A stretch of DNA of 8,765 nucleotides from Oligoflexaceae bacterium (GTDB lineage Bacteria; Bdellovibrionota_B; Oligoflexia; Oligoflexales; Oligoflexaceae): contig CANJJY010000179.1 in the NCBI GenBank assembly GCA_947474445.1, positions 1 through 8,765 of the forward strand. The letters run 5' to 3'. Both the position numbers and the translations under genes were made by a program. This document shows positions 1 through 6,730 of this stretch, piece after piece. The first letter of the stretch is position 1. Every line of letters begins with the position of its first letter. Below the pieces are notes generated by a model. That model had not been told where the DNA came from. It did not search any database and saw nothing but the letters and a program-made list of their open reading frames with translations.

Positions 1-2031
1 CCTCACGCGGCCTTCTTTGCAACTAAAGACGAGCACAAGCGCCGCATCCCGGGCCGCATCGTTGGAGTATCGAAGGATGCCCAAGGACGCCCTGCCTATC
101 GGCTTTCTCTACAGACCCGCGAACAGCATATCCGCCGCGACAAGGCGACGAGCAACATCTGTACGGCTCAAGTTCTCCTCGCAATTATGGCCTCTATGTA
201 TGCCGTTTATCATGGACCCGAGGGCCTGAAGCGCATTGCAGAGCGCACGCATGCCCTCACCCAGATGCTGGCGCTTGGCCTCCAAAAGCTGGGCTTAACG
301 CTCCAAAACCAGACTTTCTTTGACACTCTGTCCATCAAACTCGACAGCAAGACGGCTGACGAGATCTTTGCCGCAGCTTTAGCGGCAGGCATCAACTTGC
401 GCCGGACGGGATCAGACGTTTTAGGTCTTTCCCTCGACGAAAAGACCGATGTGACTCAAATTGAAAATTTGATCGCAATTTTTGGTAAGGGAAAAAAGCT
501 ACCGAGCACCAGTGAGCTCGCGCGCGATGCCCAAGAAGTGATCCCTGCCTCTCTGCGCCGCTCATCAGCTTACCTCACCCATACTGTGTTTCAGTCTTAT
601 CACTCAGAGACTGAAATGATGCGCTACATGCGCAAGCTCGAAGCCCGTGACCTTTCGCTCACGCGCTCGATGATCCCCTTAGGCTCGTGTACCATGAAGC
701 TCAATGCAGCTGCCGAGTTGATGCCGATCACGTGGCCAGAAGTTAACGGCCTGCATCCCTTTGCTCCTCTCGATCAGACGGAAGGGTATCAGACGCTCTT
801 TAAAACTCTCGAAGAGTATCTCGCCGCCTGTACCGGTTTCGATGCTATTTCCCTGCAGCCTAACTCAGGGGCTCAAGGCGAATATGCCGGCCTCCTAGTG
901 ATCAAGCGCTATCACGAAGCCCGTGGCCAAGATCATAGGAAGGTCTGTCTCATTCCAAGCTCAGCTCACGGAACGAATCCCGCAAGTGCGGTGATGGCGG
1001 GAATGCAGGTCGTCGTCGTGAAATGCGATGATAAGGGCAATATTGATCTGAGCGATCTCAAGGAAAAAGCGGCTACCCACGCCAGCCAACTGTCGGCTTT
1101 GATGATTACCTATCCATCGACGCACGGGGTGTTTGAAGAAGATATCGTCGAAATCTGTGACACGATCCACCGGCACGGTGGACAGGTGTATATGGATGGG
1201 GCCAACCTCAACGCTCAGATCGGCCTCTGCCGACCGGGAAAATTTGGTCCCGACGTCTGTCACATGAATCTTCACAAGACCTTCTGCATTCCTCACGGCG
1301 GCGGGGGTCCGGGAGTCGGACCCATCGGCGTTAAGAGTCATTTGGCGGCCTACCTTCCAAATCATCCCTTGATCAAAATGGGCGGCAACGAAGGTGTGGG
1401 CCCTATCTCGGCAGCACCATGGGGCAGCGCCAGCATTCTACCTATTTCGTGGATGTATATTCGCATGATGGGCCCCGAAGGTCTGAAGCGAGCCACCCAG
1501 GTGGCTATTCTCAATGCCAACTATATGGCAAAGCGCCTCGATCAAGATTTTCCTGTCGTCTATCGAGGTCGCTCGGGACTCGTCGCCCACGAATGTATCA
1601 TTGATTTGAAAGAAGTTAAGAAAAGCGCTGACGTCAGTGTCGACGACATCGCCAAACGATTGATTGATTATGGTTATCATGCTCCAACAGTTTCTTGGCC
1701 TGTCCCCAACACCATGATGATAGAACCGACCGAATCGGAATCGATGGTCGAACTCGATCGCTTTTGTGAAACGATGATCAGTATTCGCAAGGAAATCCGT
1801 GAGATTGAGCAAGGCCATGTACCACGCGACAACAATGTTTTGCGAAACGCACCGCATACAGCTGCTGTCGTGACAGGCAGTTGGGATCGACCCTATGATC
1901 GCGCTCAAGCGGCCTTTCCCAAAGCCTGGGTCCAGGAAAACAAGTTTTGGCCTTTCGTCGGCCGGATCGATAATGCTTTCGGCGATCGCAACCTCGTTTG
2001 TACGTGCCCCGATATGTCCGCTTACGAATAA
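1..2031 (+). CDS. gcvP: Glycine dehydrogenase (decarboxylating), P-protein of the glycine cleavage system; 5' end outside window
   Basis: PLP-dependent P-protein that decarboxylates glycine and passes the aminomethyl group to the lipoyl arm of GcvH in the cytoplasm. The frame is open from base 1 (it begins PHAAFFATKDEHKRRIPGRI, typical of mid-GcvP), so the ATG at 187 is an internal Met, not the start. About 676 residues are present. The family is about 950-960 residues long, so roughly 280 N-terminal residues lie to the left. The C-terminal half begins around SYHSETEMMRYMRKLE (from about base 595). The PLP-lysine motif MNLHKTF is seen with Lys at 1276-1278, followed by the glycine-rich run GGGGPGVGP. 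From that Lys to the stop there are 250 residues, close to E. coli GcvP. This is the fused single-chain form, not the split GcvPA/GcvPB form. No frameshift is seen. It ends at strong hairpins, as expected for the last gene of a gcv operon; gcvT and gcvH, if linked, would be upstream and out of view. Confidence 0.98.
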   Translation, partial: PHAAFFATKDEHKRRIPGRIVGVSKDAQGRPAYRLSLQTREQHIRRDKATSNICTAQVLLAIMASMYAVYHGPEGLKRIAERTHALTQMLALGLQKLGLTLQNQTFFDTLSIKLDSKTADEIFAAALAAGINLRRTGSDVLGLSLDEKTDVTQIENLIAIFGKGKKLPSTSELARDAQEVIPASLRRSSAYLTHTVFQSYHSETEMMRYMRKLEARDLSLTRSMIPLGSCTMKLNAAAELMPITWPEVNGLHPFAPLDQTEGYQTLFKTLEEYLAACTGFDAISLQPNSGAQGEYAGLLVIKRYHEARGQDHRKVCLIPSSAHGTNPASAVMAGMQVVVVKCDDKGNIDLSDLKEKAATHASQLSALMITYPSTHGVFEEDIVEICDTIHRHGGQVYMDGANLNAQIGLCRPGKFGPDVCHMNLHKTFCIPHGGGGPGVGPIGVKSHLAAYLPNHPLIKMGGNEGVGPISAAPWGSASILPISWMYIRMMGPEGLKRATQVAILNANYMAKRLDQDFPVVYRGRSGLVAHECIIDLKEVKKSADVSVDDIAKRLIDYGYHAPTVSWPVPNTMMIEPTESESMVELDRFCETMISIRKEIREIEQGHVPRDNNVLRNAPHTAAVVTGSWDRPYDRAQAAFPKAWVQENKFWPFVGRIDNAFGDRNLVCTCPDMSAYE

Positions 2032-2038
2032 ACCGATG

Positions 2039-2068
2039 GGGTGTCAGTCTCGAGACGACACCCTTTTT
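2039..2068 (+). terminator. Rho-independent terminator of gcvP
   Basis: Arms GGGTGTC (2039-2045) and GACACCC (2057-2063) pair. The self-complementary GTCTCGAGAC (2047-2056) sits inside, with one unpaired A at 2046. TTTTT (2064-2068) follows directly. It starts 8 bases after the gcvP stop, as expected for an intrinsic terminator acting rightward. Confidence 0.85.
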
Positions 2069-2079
2069 ATTCTTAATGA

Positions 2080-2118
2080 AGAGCTCGCCTTTTTTTGAGA
2101 CGAGCTCTATTTTATTTT
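2080..2118 (+). terminator. Second hairpin in the convergent gcvP/rapZ gap, probable back-up terminator
   Basis: A perfect 8-bp stem pairs AGAGCTCG (2080-2087) with CGAGCTCT (2101-2108) across a 13-base loop containing seven T. On the + strand it is followed by ATTTTATTTT, a broken but T-rich tail that runs into the rapZ stop codon. On the minus strand the same stem would sit just after rapZ but has only a poor T tail (TCATTAAG), so terminator function for rapZ is possible but weaker. Confidence 0.6.
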
Positions 2119-3005
2119 AATCCCACAACGATATCTCGATGGGACACACTGATCGCAATCTGCGGGATTTGACAGGCTGCTAGCTCAACCGCCAGTCTCT
2201 CAGCAATGGCAACACTGCGGTGTTTACCGCCCGTGCAACCGATCCCCATGCGAAAGTAGTGTTTACCTTCTTTGAAATATTCGGGCAGAAGCAATCGATG
2301 CAAATCGATAACTTTATCAAGAAAGATTTTGCTCAGAGGGTCTTGAAAAACATATGCCGACACAGCAGGATCTAGTCCCGTCTTCTCTTTCAGTGACGCA
2401 TCGAAATAGGGATTGCGCAGAAATCGAACGTCAAAAACCGTGTCGGCGGGTTTAAGCATGCCATGCTTAAATCCAAAGCTCGTCACCGTAACGTGCATGA
2501 GGCGTCCGATCGTATGCCCCGAATAGCGCTCTTCGACCTTGCGCGCAAGTATATGCGGCGACCAGGTTGAGGTATCAAAGGCAACGTCCGCCAAATCTTC
2601 TATAGGACGTAAGGCATTGATCTCCCGACGAATAGCTGCCAAGAGTTCGCCGCCCACATCGAGCATGGGATGCTTGCGTCGCGTCGTAATAAAGCGTTCC
2701 GCCAGCTGTTCATCGGAGGCAGTTAAGAAAAGAACATCGAGTTCAATGCGACCTTTAAGGCGTTCCCGCAGGCCTGCAAAGCCACTTAAAAATCGGCGAT
2801 CGCGGGCGTCCATACCGAGGGCGTAACGTTGGGGTGCCCAGGGGCTTGTGAGAAGGTGTTCGACAGCTTGTTCGACGAGGTCAAAGGGTAGGTTGTCGAT
2901 GCAGTAAAAAGAGAGGTCTTCCAGAGCTTTTATCGCCGTCGACTTTCCAGCCCCGGACAACCCCGTGACGATCACTAACAGAGGTATGTCCTTGTTTCCC
3001 GTCAT
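2112..3005 (-). CDS. rapZ: RapZ/YvcJ-family P-loop nucleotide-binding protein
   Basis: 297 residues, close to the family length (E. coli RapZ 284). The N-terminal kinase-like domain has Walker A GLSGAGKS at residues 15-22, then the family signature FYCIDNLP (33-40) and a DARDR segment around 66-70. The C-terminal domain carries FGFKHG (177-182), DVRFLRNPY (192-200) and GCTGGKHRS (256-264), all hallmarks of RapZ/YvcJ. In E. coli, RapZ senses GlcN6P and delivers small RNA GlmZ to RNase E; in Bacillus the homologue YvcJ hydrolyses nucleotides. Which role applies here is unknown. The C-terminus ends ISVSHRDIVVGLK and lacks the Lys/Arg-rich tail used by E. coli RapZ for RNA contact. The ATG at 3005 lies 26 bases after the rpoN stop; no good Shine-Dalgarno is visible (nearest GAGG about 17 bases away), so translation may depend on coupling to rpoN. 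Last gene of the lptC-rapZ block. Confidence 0.95.
   Translation of the reverse strand: MTGNKDIPLLVIVTGLSGAGKSTAIKALEDLSFYCIDNLPFDLVEQAVEHLLTSPWAPQRYALGMDARDRRFLSGFAGLRERLKGRIELDVLFLTASDEQLAERFITTRRKHPMLDVGGELLAAIRREINALRPIEDLADVAFDTSTWSPHILARKVEERYSGHTIGRLMHVTVTSFGFKHGMLKPADTVFDVRFLRNPYFDASLKEKTGLDPAVSAYVFQDPLSKIFLDKVIDLHRLLLPEYFKEGKHYFRMGIGCTGGKHRSVAIAERLAVELAACQIPQIAISVSHRDIVVGLK
2448..2474. repeat. Near-perfect palindrome inside rapZ
   Basis: TTTAAGCATG (2451-2460) and CATGCTTAAA (2462-2471) are perfect inverted arms separated by one C. The flanking bases extend the match except at one position. It lies over the codons for the conserved FKHG motif and the following MLK, so protein constraint explains part of it. 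Confidence 0.4.
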
Positions 3006-3031
3006 AGATGCTGTCTGCCCAACCTCGCCGC

Positions 3032-4492
3032 TTAAAAATATTTCTTGCGTTTACTTGAAGGCAAAATGCCCAGCTGTTCCCTATATTTGGCCACCGTTCG
3101 CCGGGCGAGCTGGATGCCTCGCTCCTCGAGCATTTCGACAATTTTCTGATCGGCTAGGGGATGCTTGACATCTTCTTTGCCGATGATATCGGAAATAATC
3201 TTTTTTACCGAGGCGCTCGCCAGCGAATCTCCGGTGGACATCGATACCGAGCTATTGAAGAAGTACTTGAGTTCAAAAATTCCCTGAGGGGTATGCACGT
3301 ATTTGTTGCTTGTCACGCGACTGATGGTCGATTCGTGCATGCCGATGTCGTCAGCGATATCACGCAGGACCATGGGCCGCAGATTCTCGACGCCTTTTTC
3401 GAAGAATTCTTTTTGCCGTTCAACCAGCTTTTCCGTGACGCGCAGAATTGTCTTTTGCCGCTGCTGGATTGATTTGATCAACCAATGGGCGGATTTGAGC
3501 TTATCCTGCAGATATTCTTTGTTGTTTCCAGCCATTTTATCAGCCATCTTCTCATACATCTTGGAAACCTTGATGTGAGGAAGACCTTCATCGTTGAGCG
3601 TGACGACCCACTCGCCCGACACCTTGAAGACGTAGACGTCGGGAACGATGAAATGCGCCTCCAAGCCCCCAAATTGGCGACCTGGAATAGGCTCCAGCTC
3701 GGCGATGATCTGAACATTCTCAATGATGGTCTCAAGTGGCAGCTTCATGATCTTGGCGATCTGCTGAAAATTGCGCGTCTCGAGCTCAACTAGATGATTT
3801 TCGATGATTTTTTCGACTACACCATTTTTAAGGCGACCCGAGCGGAGTTGGATCATGAGACACTCACGCAGATCGCGCGCCCCGATACCACTTGGCTCTA
3901 AATGCTGCACTACATCGAGCATATCTTCAACGAGCTCGGCCGCTACTTGCTCCGCGCTAGCAATTTCGTCGATAGAGGATTGGAAATAACCCCGATCATC
4001 AATATTGCCGATGATGAGGATAGCCAGACGCGTTTCCATCTCATCAAAATTCATTTCACCAATTTGAGCGAGCAGATATTCTTGAAGAGTGCCACTGCGC
4101 GAGACATTCTCGTGACTCGGGAATTCATCGTCGCTTTCTCTCTTAGTGCTGGCACTGGGAGCGGTATTGAAATCTTGGATGCGGTTGAAGGATTCCCAAT
4201 CGAGATCACCAGGCTTTTCCTCGCCTATTGATTCGACGATGTTTGCCGCTTCGCTCATACGCTCGCTGACAACTTGATCTTCGGTTCGTTCGCGTTCGCG
4301 TTCGGTAAGGATACGCTCTTCGCTCGACTCGTTGACACCCTCTTCCAGAACGGGGTTTTCGGCAAGCTGCTGGGTCACGAACTCTTCAAGTTCAAGCCGC
4401 GACAGCTGAAGCAGCTTGATGGCTTGCTGCAGCTGTGGCGTCATCAGCAGTTGCTGACTTAACTTGAGTGACTGTTTGAGATCCAAGGCCAT
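3032..4492 (-). CDS. rpoN: RNA polymerase sigma-54 factor
   Basis: Sigma-54 directs RNA polymerase to -24/-12 promoters and needs AAA+ enhancer-binding activators. From the ATG at 4492 the product is 486 residues, a normal length. Region I at the N-terminus is glutamine- and leucine-rich (LSQQLLMTPQLQQAIKLLQL), the activator-interacting domain. An acidic, low-complexity region II follows (about residues 45-130), then the core-binding region. The helix-turn-helix region includes DIADDIGMHESTISRVTSNK, and the diagnostic RpoN box ARRTVAKYRE is at about 463-472, near the C-terminus. The frame can extend to a GTG at 4534 or an ATG at 4504, but MALDLKQSLKLSQQL is the family-like N-terminus, and a weak GGTG sits 6 bases before it. 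The extra residues would also run through a hairpin. It sits between lptB and rapZ as in many proteobacteria, but hpf and ptsN, which often follow rpoN, are absent. Confidence 0.97.
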   Translation of the reverse strand: MALDLKQSLKLSQQLLMTPQLQQAIKLLQLSRLELEEFVTQQLAENPVLEEGVNESSEERILTERERERTEDQVVSERMSEAANIVESIGEEKPGDLDWESFNRIQDFNTAPSASTKRESDDEFPSHENVSRSGTLQEYLLAQIGEMNFDEMETRLAILIIGNIDDRGYFQSSIDEIASAEQVAAELVEDMLDVVQHLEPSGIGARDLRECLMIQLRSGRLKNGVVEKIIENHLVELETRNFQQIAKIMKLPLETIIENVQIIAELEPIPGRQFGGLEAHFIVPDVYVFKVSGEWVVTLNDEGLPHIKVSKMYEKMADKMAGNNKEYLQDKLKSAHWLIKSIQQRQKTILRVTEKLVERQKEFFEKGVENLRPMVLRDIADDIGMHESTISRVTSNKYVHTPQGIFELKYFFNSSVSMSTGDSLASASVKKIISDIIGKEDVKHPLADQKIVEMLEERGIQLARRTVAKYREQLGILPSSKRKKYF

Positions 4493-4508
4493 ACGTTTCA
4501 CCATTCGT

Positions 4509-4530
4509 TTTCTGGGATGAGGCCCAGAAA
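4509..4530 (-). other. Perfect hairpin in the rpoN leader
   Basis: On the minus strand TTTCTGGG (4530-4523) and CCCAGAAA (4516-4509) form a perfect 8-bp stem with a 6-base loop, lying between the lptB stop (4543) and the rpoN ATG (4492). There is no T tract after it, so it is not a standard terminator. It may act in mRNA processing, in stabilising the downstream message or in setting rpoN translation; the function is not shown by the sequence. Confidence 0.5.
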
Positions 4531-4542
4531 TCACTCGTCCGA

Positions 4543-5283
4543 CTACATTCTAAAATTTTCTCCCAAGTAGACGCTGCGCACCGTCGGATTTTGCGCGATA
4601 TCCACTGGGTTTCCATGGGCAATAATTTGCCCGCTGGTGAGGATGTAGGCTCGATCACAACTGCCGAGCGTCTCTCTTACGTTGTGGTCAGTAATCAAGA
4701 CGCCTAATCCATCCTCGTCTCTTAGCTTTTCGATAATTTTTTGGATTTCTTGAACTGTACGGGGGTCAATACCTGCAAAGGGTTCATCTAAAAGCAGGAA
4801 TTTTGGCTTAATAATCAGCGCTCTAGCTATTTCTACGCGACGGCGTTCTCCGCCCGAAAGTGACGCGCCGAGGGACTTTGCGATGTGGGTGATCTGGAAC
4901 TTGCTCAGCAATTGCTCAATGAAATCCTTACGCTCATGGACAGGTGTCTTAACCACCTCCATGATTGCACGCAGATTTTCTTCGACCGTTAACTTACGAA
5001 AGATGGACATGTTCTGTGGAAGGTAGCTGATACCGAGGCGAGCTCTCAAGTGCATTGGCTGATCGGTGATGTCGAGGCCGCCGAGCGTGACGTGACCCTC
5101 GTTGGGAAAGAGGAGCCCCACCACCATATAGAAACTGGTCGTCTTACCCGCACCGTTGGGACCCAACAGTCCAACAACTTCGCCTTGCCGTACATTGAAC
5201 GAGACCTTCTTAACCACTTCACGAGCTTTGAAAAACTTACGCAGTTCCTGCGCCTCGAGCATGAGTGAACCGGTTTCGTTCAT
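4543..5283 (-). CDS. lptB: LPS export ABC transporter ATP-binding protein
   Basis: Cytoplasmic ATPase of the LptB2FG complex that extracts LPS from the inner membrane and pushes it along the LptC-LptA bridge. 246 residues, family length. Motifs in order: Walker A GPNGAGKT (41-48), Q-loop Gln90 in YLPQN, signature LSGGE (142-146), Walker B FLLLDEP with catalytic Glu167, and switch His200 in ITDHNVRET. The stretch LDEPFAGIDP is typical of LptB. The start ATG (5283) shares an ATGA overlap with the lptA stop, pointing to translational coupling. A later ATG at 5262 has no better ribosome site. The partners LptF and LptG are not in the window. The 3' neighbour is rpoN after a 50-base gap. Confidence 0.97.
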   Translation of the reverse strand: MNETGSLMLEAQELRKFFKAREVVKKVSFNVRQGEVVGLLGPNGAGKTTSFYMVVGLLFPNEGHVTLGGLDITDQPMHLRARLGISYLPQNMSIFRKLTVEENLRAIMEVVKTPVHERKDFIEQLLSKFQITHIAKSLGASLSGGERRRVEIARALIIKPKFLLLDEPFAGIDPRTVQEIQKIIEKLRDEDGLGVLITDHNVRETLGSCDRAYILTSGQIIAHGNPVDIAQNPTVRSVYLGENFRM

Positions 5284-6083
5284 TGGTGAGCCTTTTCGGG
5301 CTGAACAACGCCCTTAACCTTGTCGACCTTTACGGTGCCACTGATAATTTCATAGACGATGCGGTCTCCTTCGATCAGGTGACCATCGCGCCAGAGTTTG
5401 GCATTGCCATCGATCGTGACGATCTGGCCCGAATTATCGAAGAACGCTCGATCGCCTTGCGCCGTCATTTTTTGCGTGGGATCTTTAGACGAGCGGGCCA
5501 CCTTCACGCGGCCTATCATTTCTGCGGAATCTACGCCTTCACCAACACCACCCTTCAGAACCTTTACTTTCGCCTGATCAGACTGAAGGCGAACGTCTTC
5601 TTGGGTAATCACGACATTTTTATCAATAAGAATCTGAGTGCCATTCTGTGAATAGGTTGCTAGATCACCCTTCCAGTAAACGGGCAAATCCCGCCTTGAT
5701 TCCTTGTCCTTATTTGAAACTCCAGACTTGCTCTTGCCTCCGCTTGTTCCCAAAGCACCCGTGGACGGCGCTTCGGTTTTAGCGCTATCGGTGGATTTGC
5801 TAGGGGCCACCGGGGAAGGGGGCGTGGGAACTTGCTGAGGGGGGGTAGGGGTTACCGCCGGCACGGGAGCCGGATTCGACAAAGGAACGGTGGCTTGCTC
5901 TGGCGACGCCGCCTTATCTTCCTCGTCCTCTTTTTCCGGCTTCTTTTTCTTCTTGGGTTTTTCCAACTGAGTAACATCGTCGATGATATCAGCGCTCGCA
6001 TGACCCACAGTAAAGCAGATGACCGAAGCCCAACAGAATACCCAAATCGAAGCTCGCCGCTTTGTCCTATTGACCAGTTCCAA
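5280..6083 (-). CDS. lptA: LptA/OstA-family periplasmic LPS-transport protein with long proline-rich linker
   Basis: Periplasmic bridge protein that carries LPS between LptC and the outer membrane LptDE. I place the start at TTG 6083, six bases after a strong GGAAGGAG; the ATG at 6107 gives a longer frame but has no ribosome site. From TTG, 267 residues: a basic n-region (NRTKRR), a hydrophobic core and an Ala-Ser-Ala/Asp cleavage site after residue 31 form a clean signal peptide. Residues about 42-60 are Lys/Glu/Asp-rich (KPKKKKKPEKE), then about 65-95 are Pro/Ala/Thr-rich. The OstA-type beta domain runs from about 134 (PVYWKGDLATY) to about 255, with NVVITQEDVRLQSD and an INITIAL-like strand IDGNAKLWRDGHLIEGDRIVY. 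E. coli LptA is about 185 residues, so the extra length is the linker. It overlaps lptC by 17 bases and lptB by 4. The assignment rests on the domain pattern and the lptC/lptB neighbours. Confidence 0.88.
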   Translation of the reverse strand: MELVNRTKRRASIWVFCWASVICFTVGHASADIIDDVTQLEKPKKKKKPEKEDEEDKAASPEQATVPLSNPAPVPAVTPTPPQQVPTPPSPVAPSKSTDSAKTEAPSTGALGTSGGKSKSGVSNKDKESRRDLPVYWKGDLATYSQNGTQILIDKNVVITQEDVRLQSDQAKVKVLKGGVGEGVDSAEMIGRVKVARSSKDPTQKMTAQGDRAFFDNSGQIVTIDGNAKLWRDGHLIEGDRIVYEIISGTVKVDKVKGVVQPEKAHQ

Positions 6084-6651
6084 GTAAGGCTCCTTCCAAA
6101 GGTCCATACAATTTTAGATCGGTCGTTTCGGTATTATATTCAAAACCTTTGGCTCCTTTCATCGTCATCCGAGGTCCTTTCACTTGGACCGGAAGATCAG
6201 AAACCAACAAGCTTTGATCGTTGAGATACTTGGCATATTCAGTAAAAAGGATGTGATCTTGATATCCAAAGCGGACCTGATTTTCTATTTCGGTGCGTTG
6301 AATTCGGCTGTTCTTTAATAGATCAGACAGCCCCTTAGCCGCGAACGTTACTCGCAAGGATTCGGCCGTAAAAAACTCCTTATTGGGTGAATCTAGGCTT
6401 TGACCTTGGATACTGCCAAGTACATCGAGCGTATTGGGATCGAGAAAAAACGCAGTTTTTCCACTCAAGGTTGAGAGAACCTTGTGTCCTTCGTACTTAT
6501 AAACGGTGAATTCTTCGAGCTGGATCCGCGGGAGATGCTGCTGCCCAGGTTCGAGCTCAGGCAAAGGTAAAGAAGATTCACGACCCACAAAGATATAAAC
6601 TGCCGACATGACCATCAGGATAAATAGCGCGACAATGATATTTTTACCCAT
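6067..6651 (-). CDS. lptC: LptC-family LPS export protein, inner-membrane anchored
   Basis: LptC is a bitopic inner-membrane protein that takes LPS from LptB2FG and hands it to LptA. 194 residues from the ATG at 6651, close to E. coli LptC (191). A single N-terminal membrane segment spans about residues 4-23 (NIIVALFILMVMSAVYIFVG), with the periplasmic domain after it. The latter shows LptC-like features: EEFTVYKYEGHKVLSTLSG, repeated beta strands and a late MTMKGAKGFEYN stretch. The frame could start four codons earlier at TTG 6663, but that codon overlaps the GGAGGG ribosome site, which favours ATG 6651. First gene of the lptC-lptA-lptB-rpoN-rapZ block. The sequence is diverged, so the name leans on topology and on the lptA/lptB neighbours. 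Confidence 0.88.
   Translation of the reverse strand: MGKNIIVALFILMVMSAVYIFVGRESSLPLPELEPGQQHLPRIQLEEFTVYKYEGHKVLSTLSGKTAFFLDPNTLDVLGSIQGQSLDSPNKEFFTAESLRVTFAAKGLSDLLKNSRIQRTEIENQVRFGYQDHILFTEYAKYLNDQSLLVSDLPVQVKGPRMTMKGAKGFEYNTETTDLKLYGPLEGALLGTGQ
6090..6097 (-). promoter_or_regulatory. Ribosome binding site that sets the lptA TTG start
   Basis: The minus strand reads GGAAGGAG, then six bases (CCTTAC), then TTG at 6083. It lies inside the 3' end of lptC and downstream of the in-frame ATG at 6107, so it argues for TTG as the real start. Confidence 0.7.
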
Positions 6652-6655
6652 CGAT

Positions 6656-6661
6656 CCCTCC
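6656..6661 (-). promoter_or_regulatory. Ribosome binding site of lptC
   Basis: The minus strand has GGAGGG ending four bases before ATG 6651. It overlaps the upstream in-frame TTG codon (6663), which therefore is unlikely to be used. Confidence 0.75.
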
Positions 6662-6693
6662 AAGCGCTCCTGGGATGCACATTCGGTAGGATC

Positions 6694-6722
6694 AGTCTAT
6701 CACAGGCAAAGAGGGGTCAGAA
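6694..6722 (-). promoter_or_regulatory. Possible sigma-70-type promoter for the lptC operon
   Basis: The minus strand carries TTCTGA (6722-6717), a 17-base spacer and TAGACT (6699-6694), with TG one base before the -10, an extended -10 element. The -35 matches consensus at only three of six places. It lies between the kdsD terminator hairpin and lptC, where a promoter is expected. Confidence 0.35.
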
Positions 6723-6730
6723 GTCGGACT

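Noticed and set aside
1305..1323. GC-rich 7-bp hairpin in gcvP (GGGTCCG / CGGACCC)
   Set aside because: It lies in the codons of the glycine-rich loop of the PLP site and is explained by Gly/Pro codons.
961..1908. Minus-strand open frames of 134 and 156 codons opposite gcvP
   Set aside because: They lie wholly opposite well-conserved gcvP codons, show no recognisable domain and have no gene-like context; they are shadows of codon bias.
187..2031. ATG at 187 as the start of a 614-residue GcvP protein
   Set aside because: The same frame is open back to base 1 and encodes conserved GcvP residues there, so this is an internal Met of a gene cut by the window edge.
4493..4534. GTG 4534 or ATG 4504 as the rpoN start
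   Set aside because: The added residues are not like the sigma-54 N-terminus and are encoded through a hairpin; MALDLKQ at 4492 matches the family.
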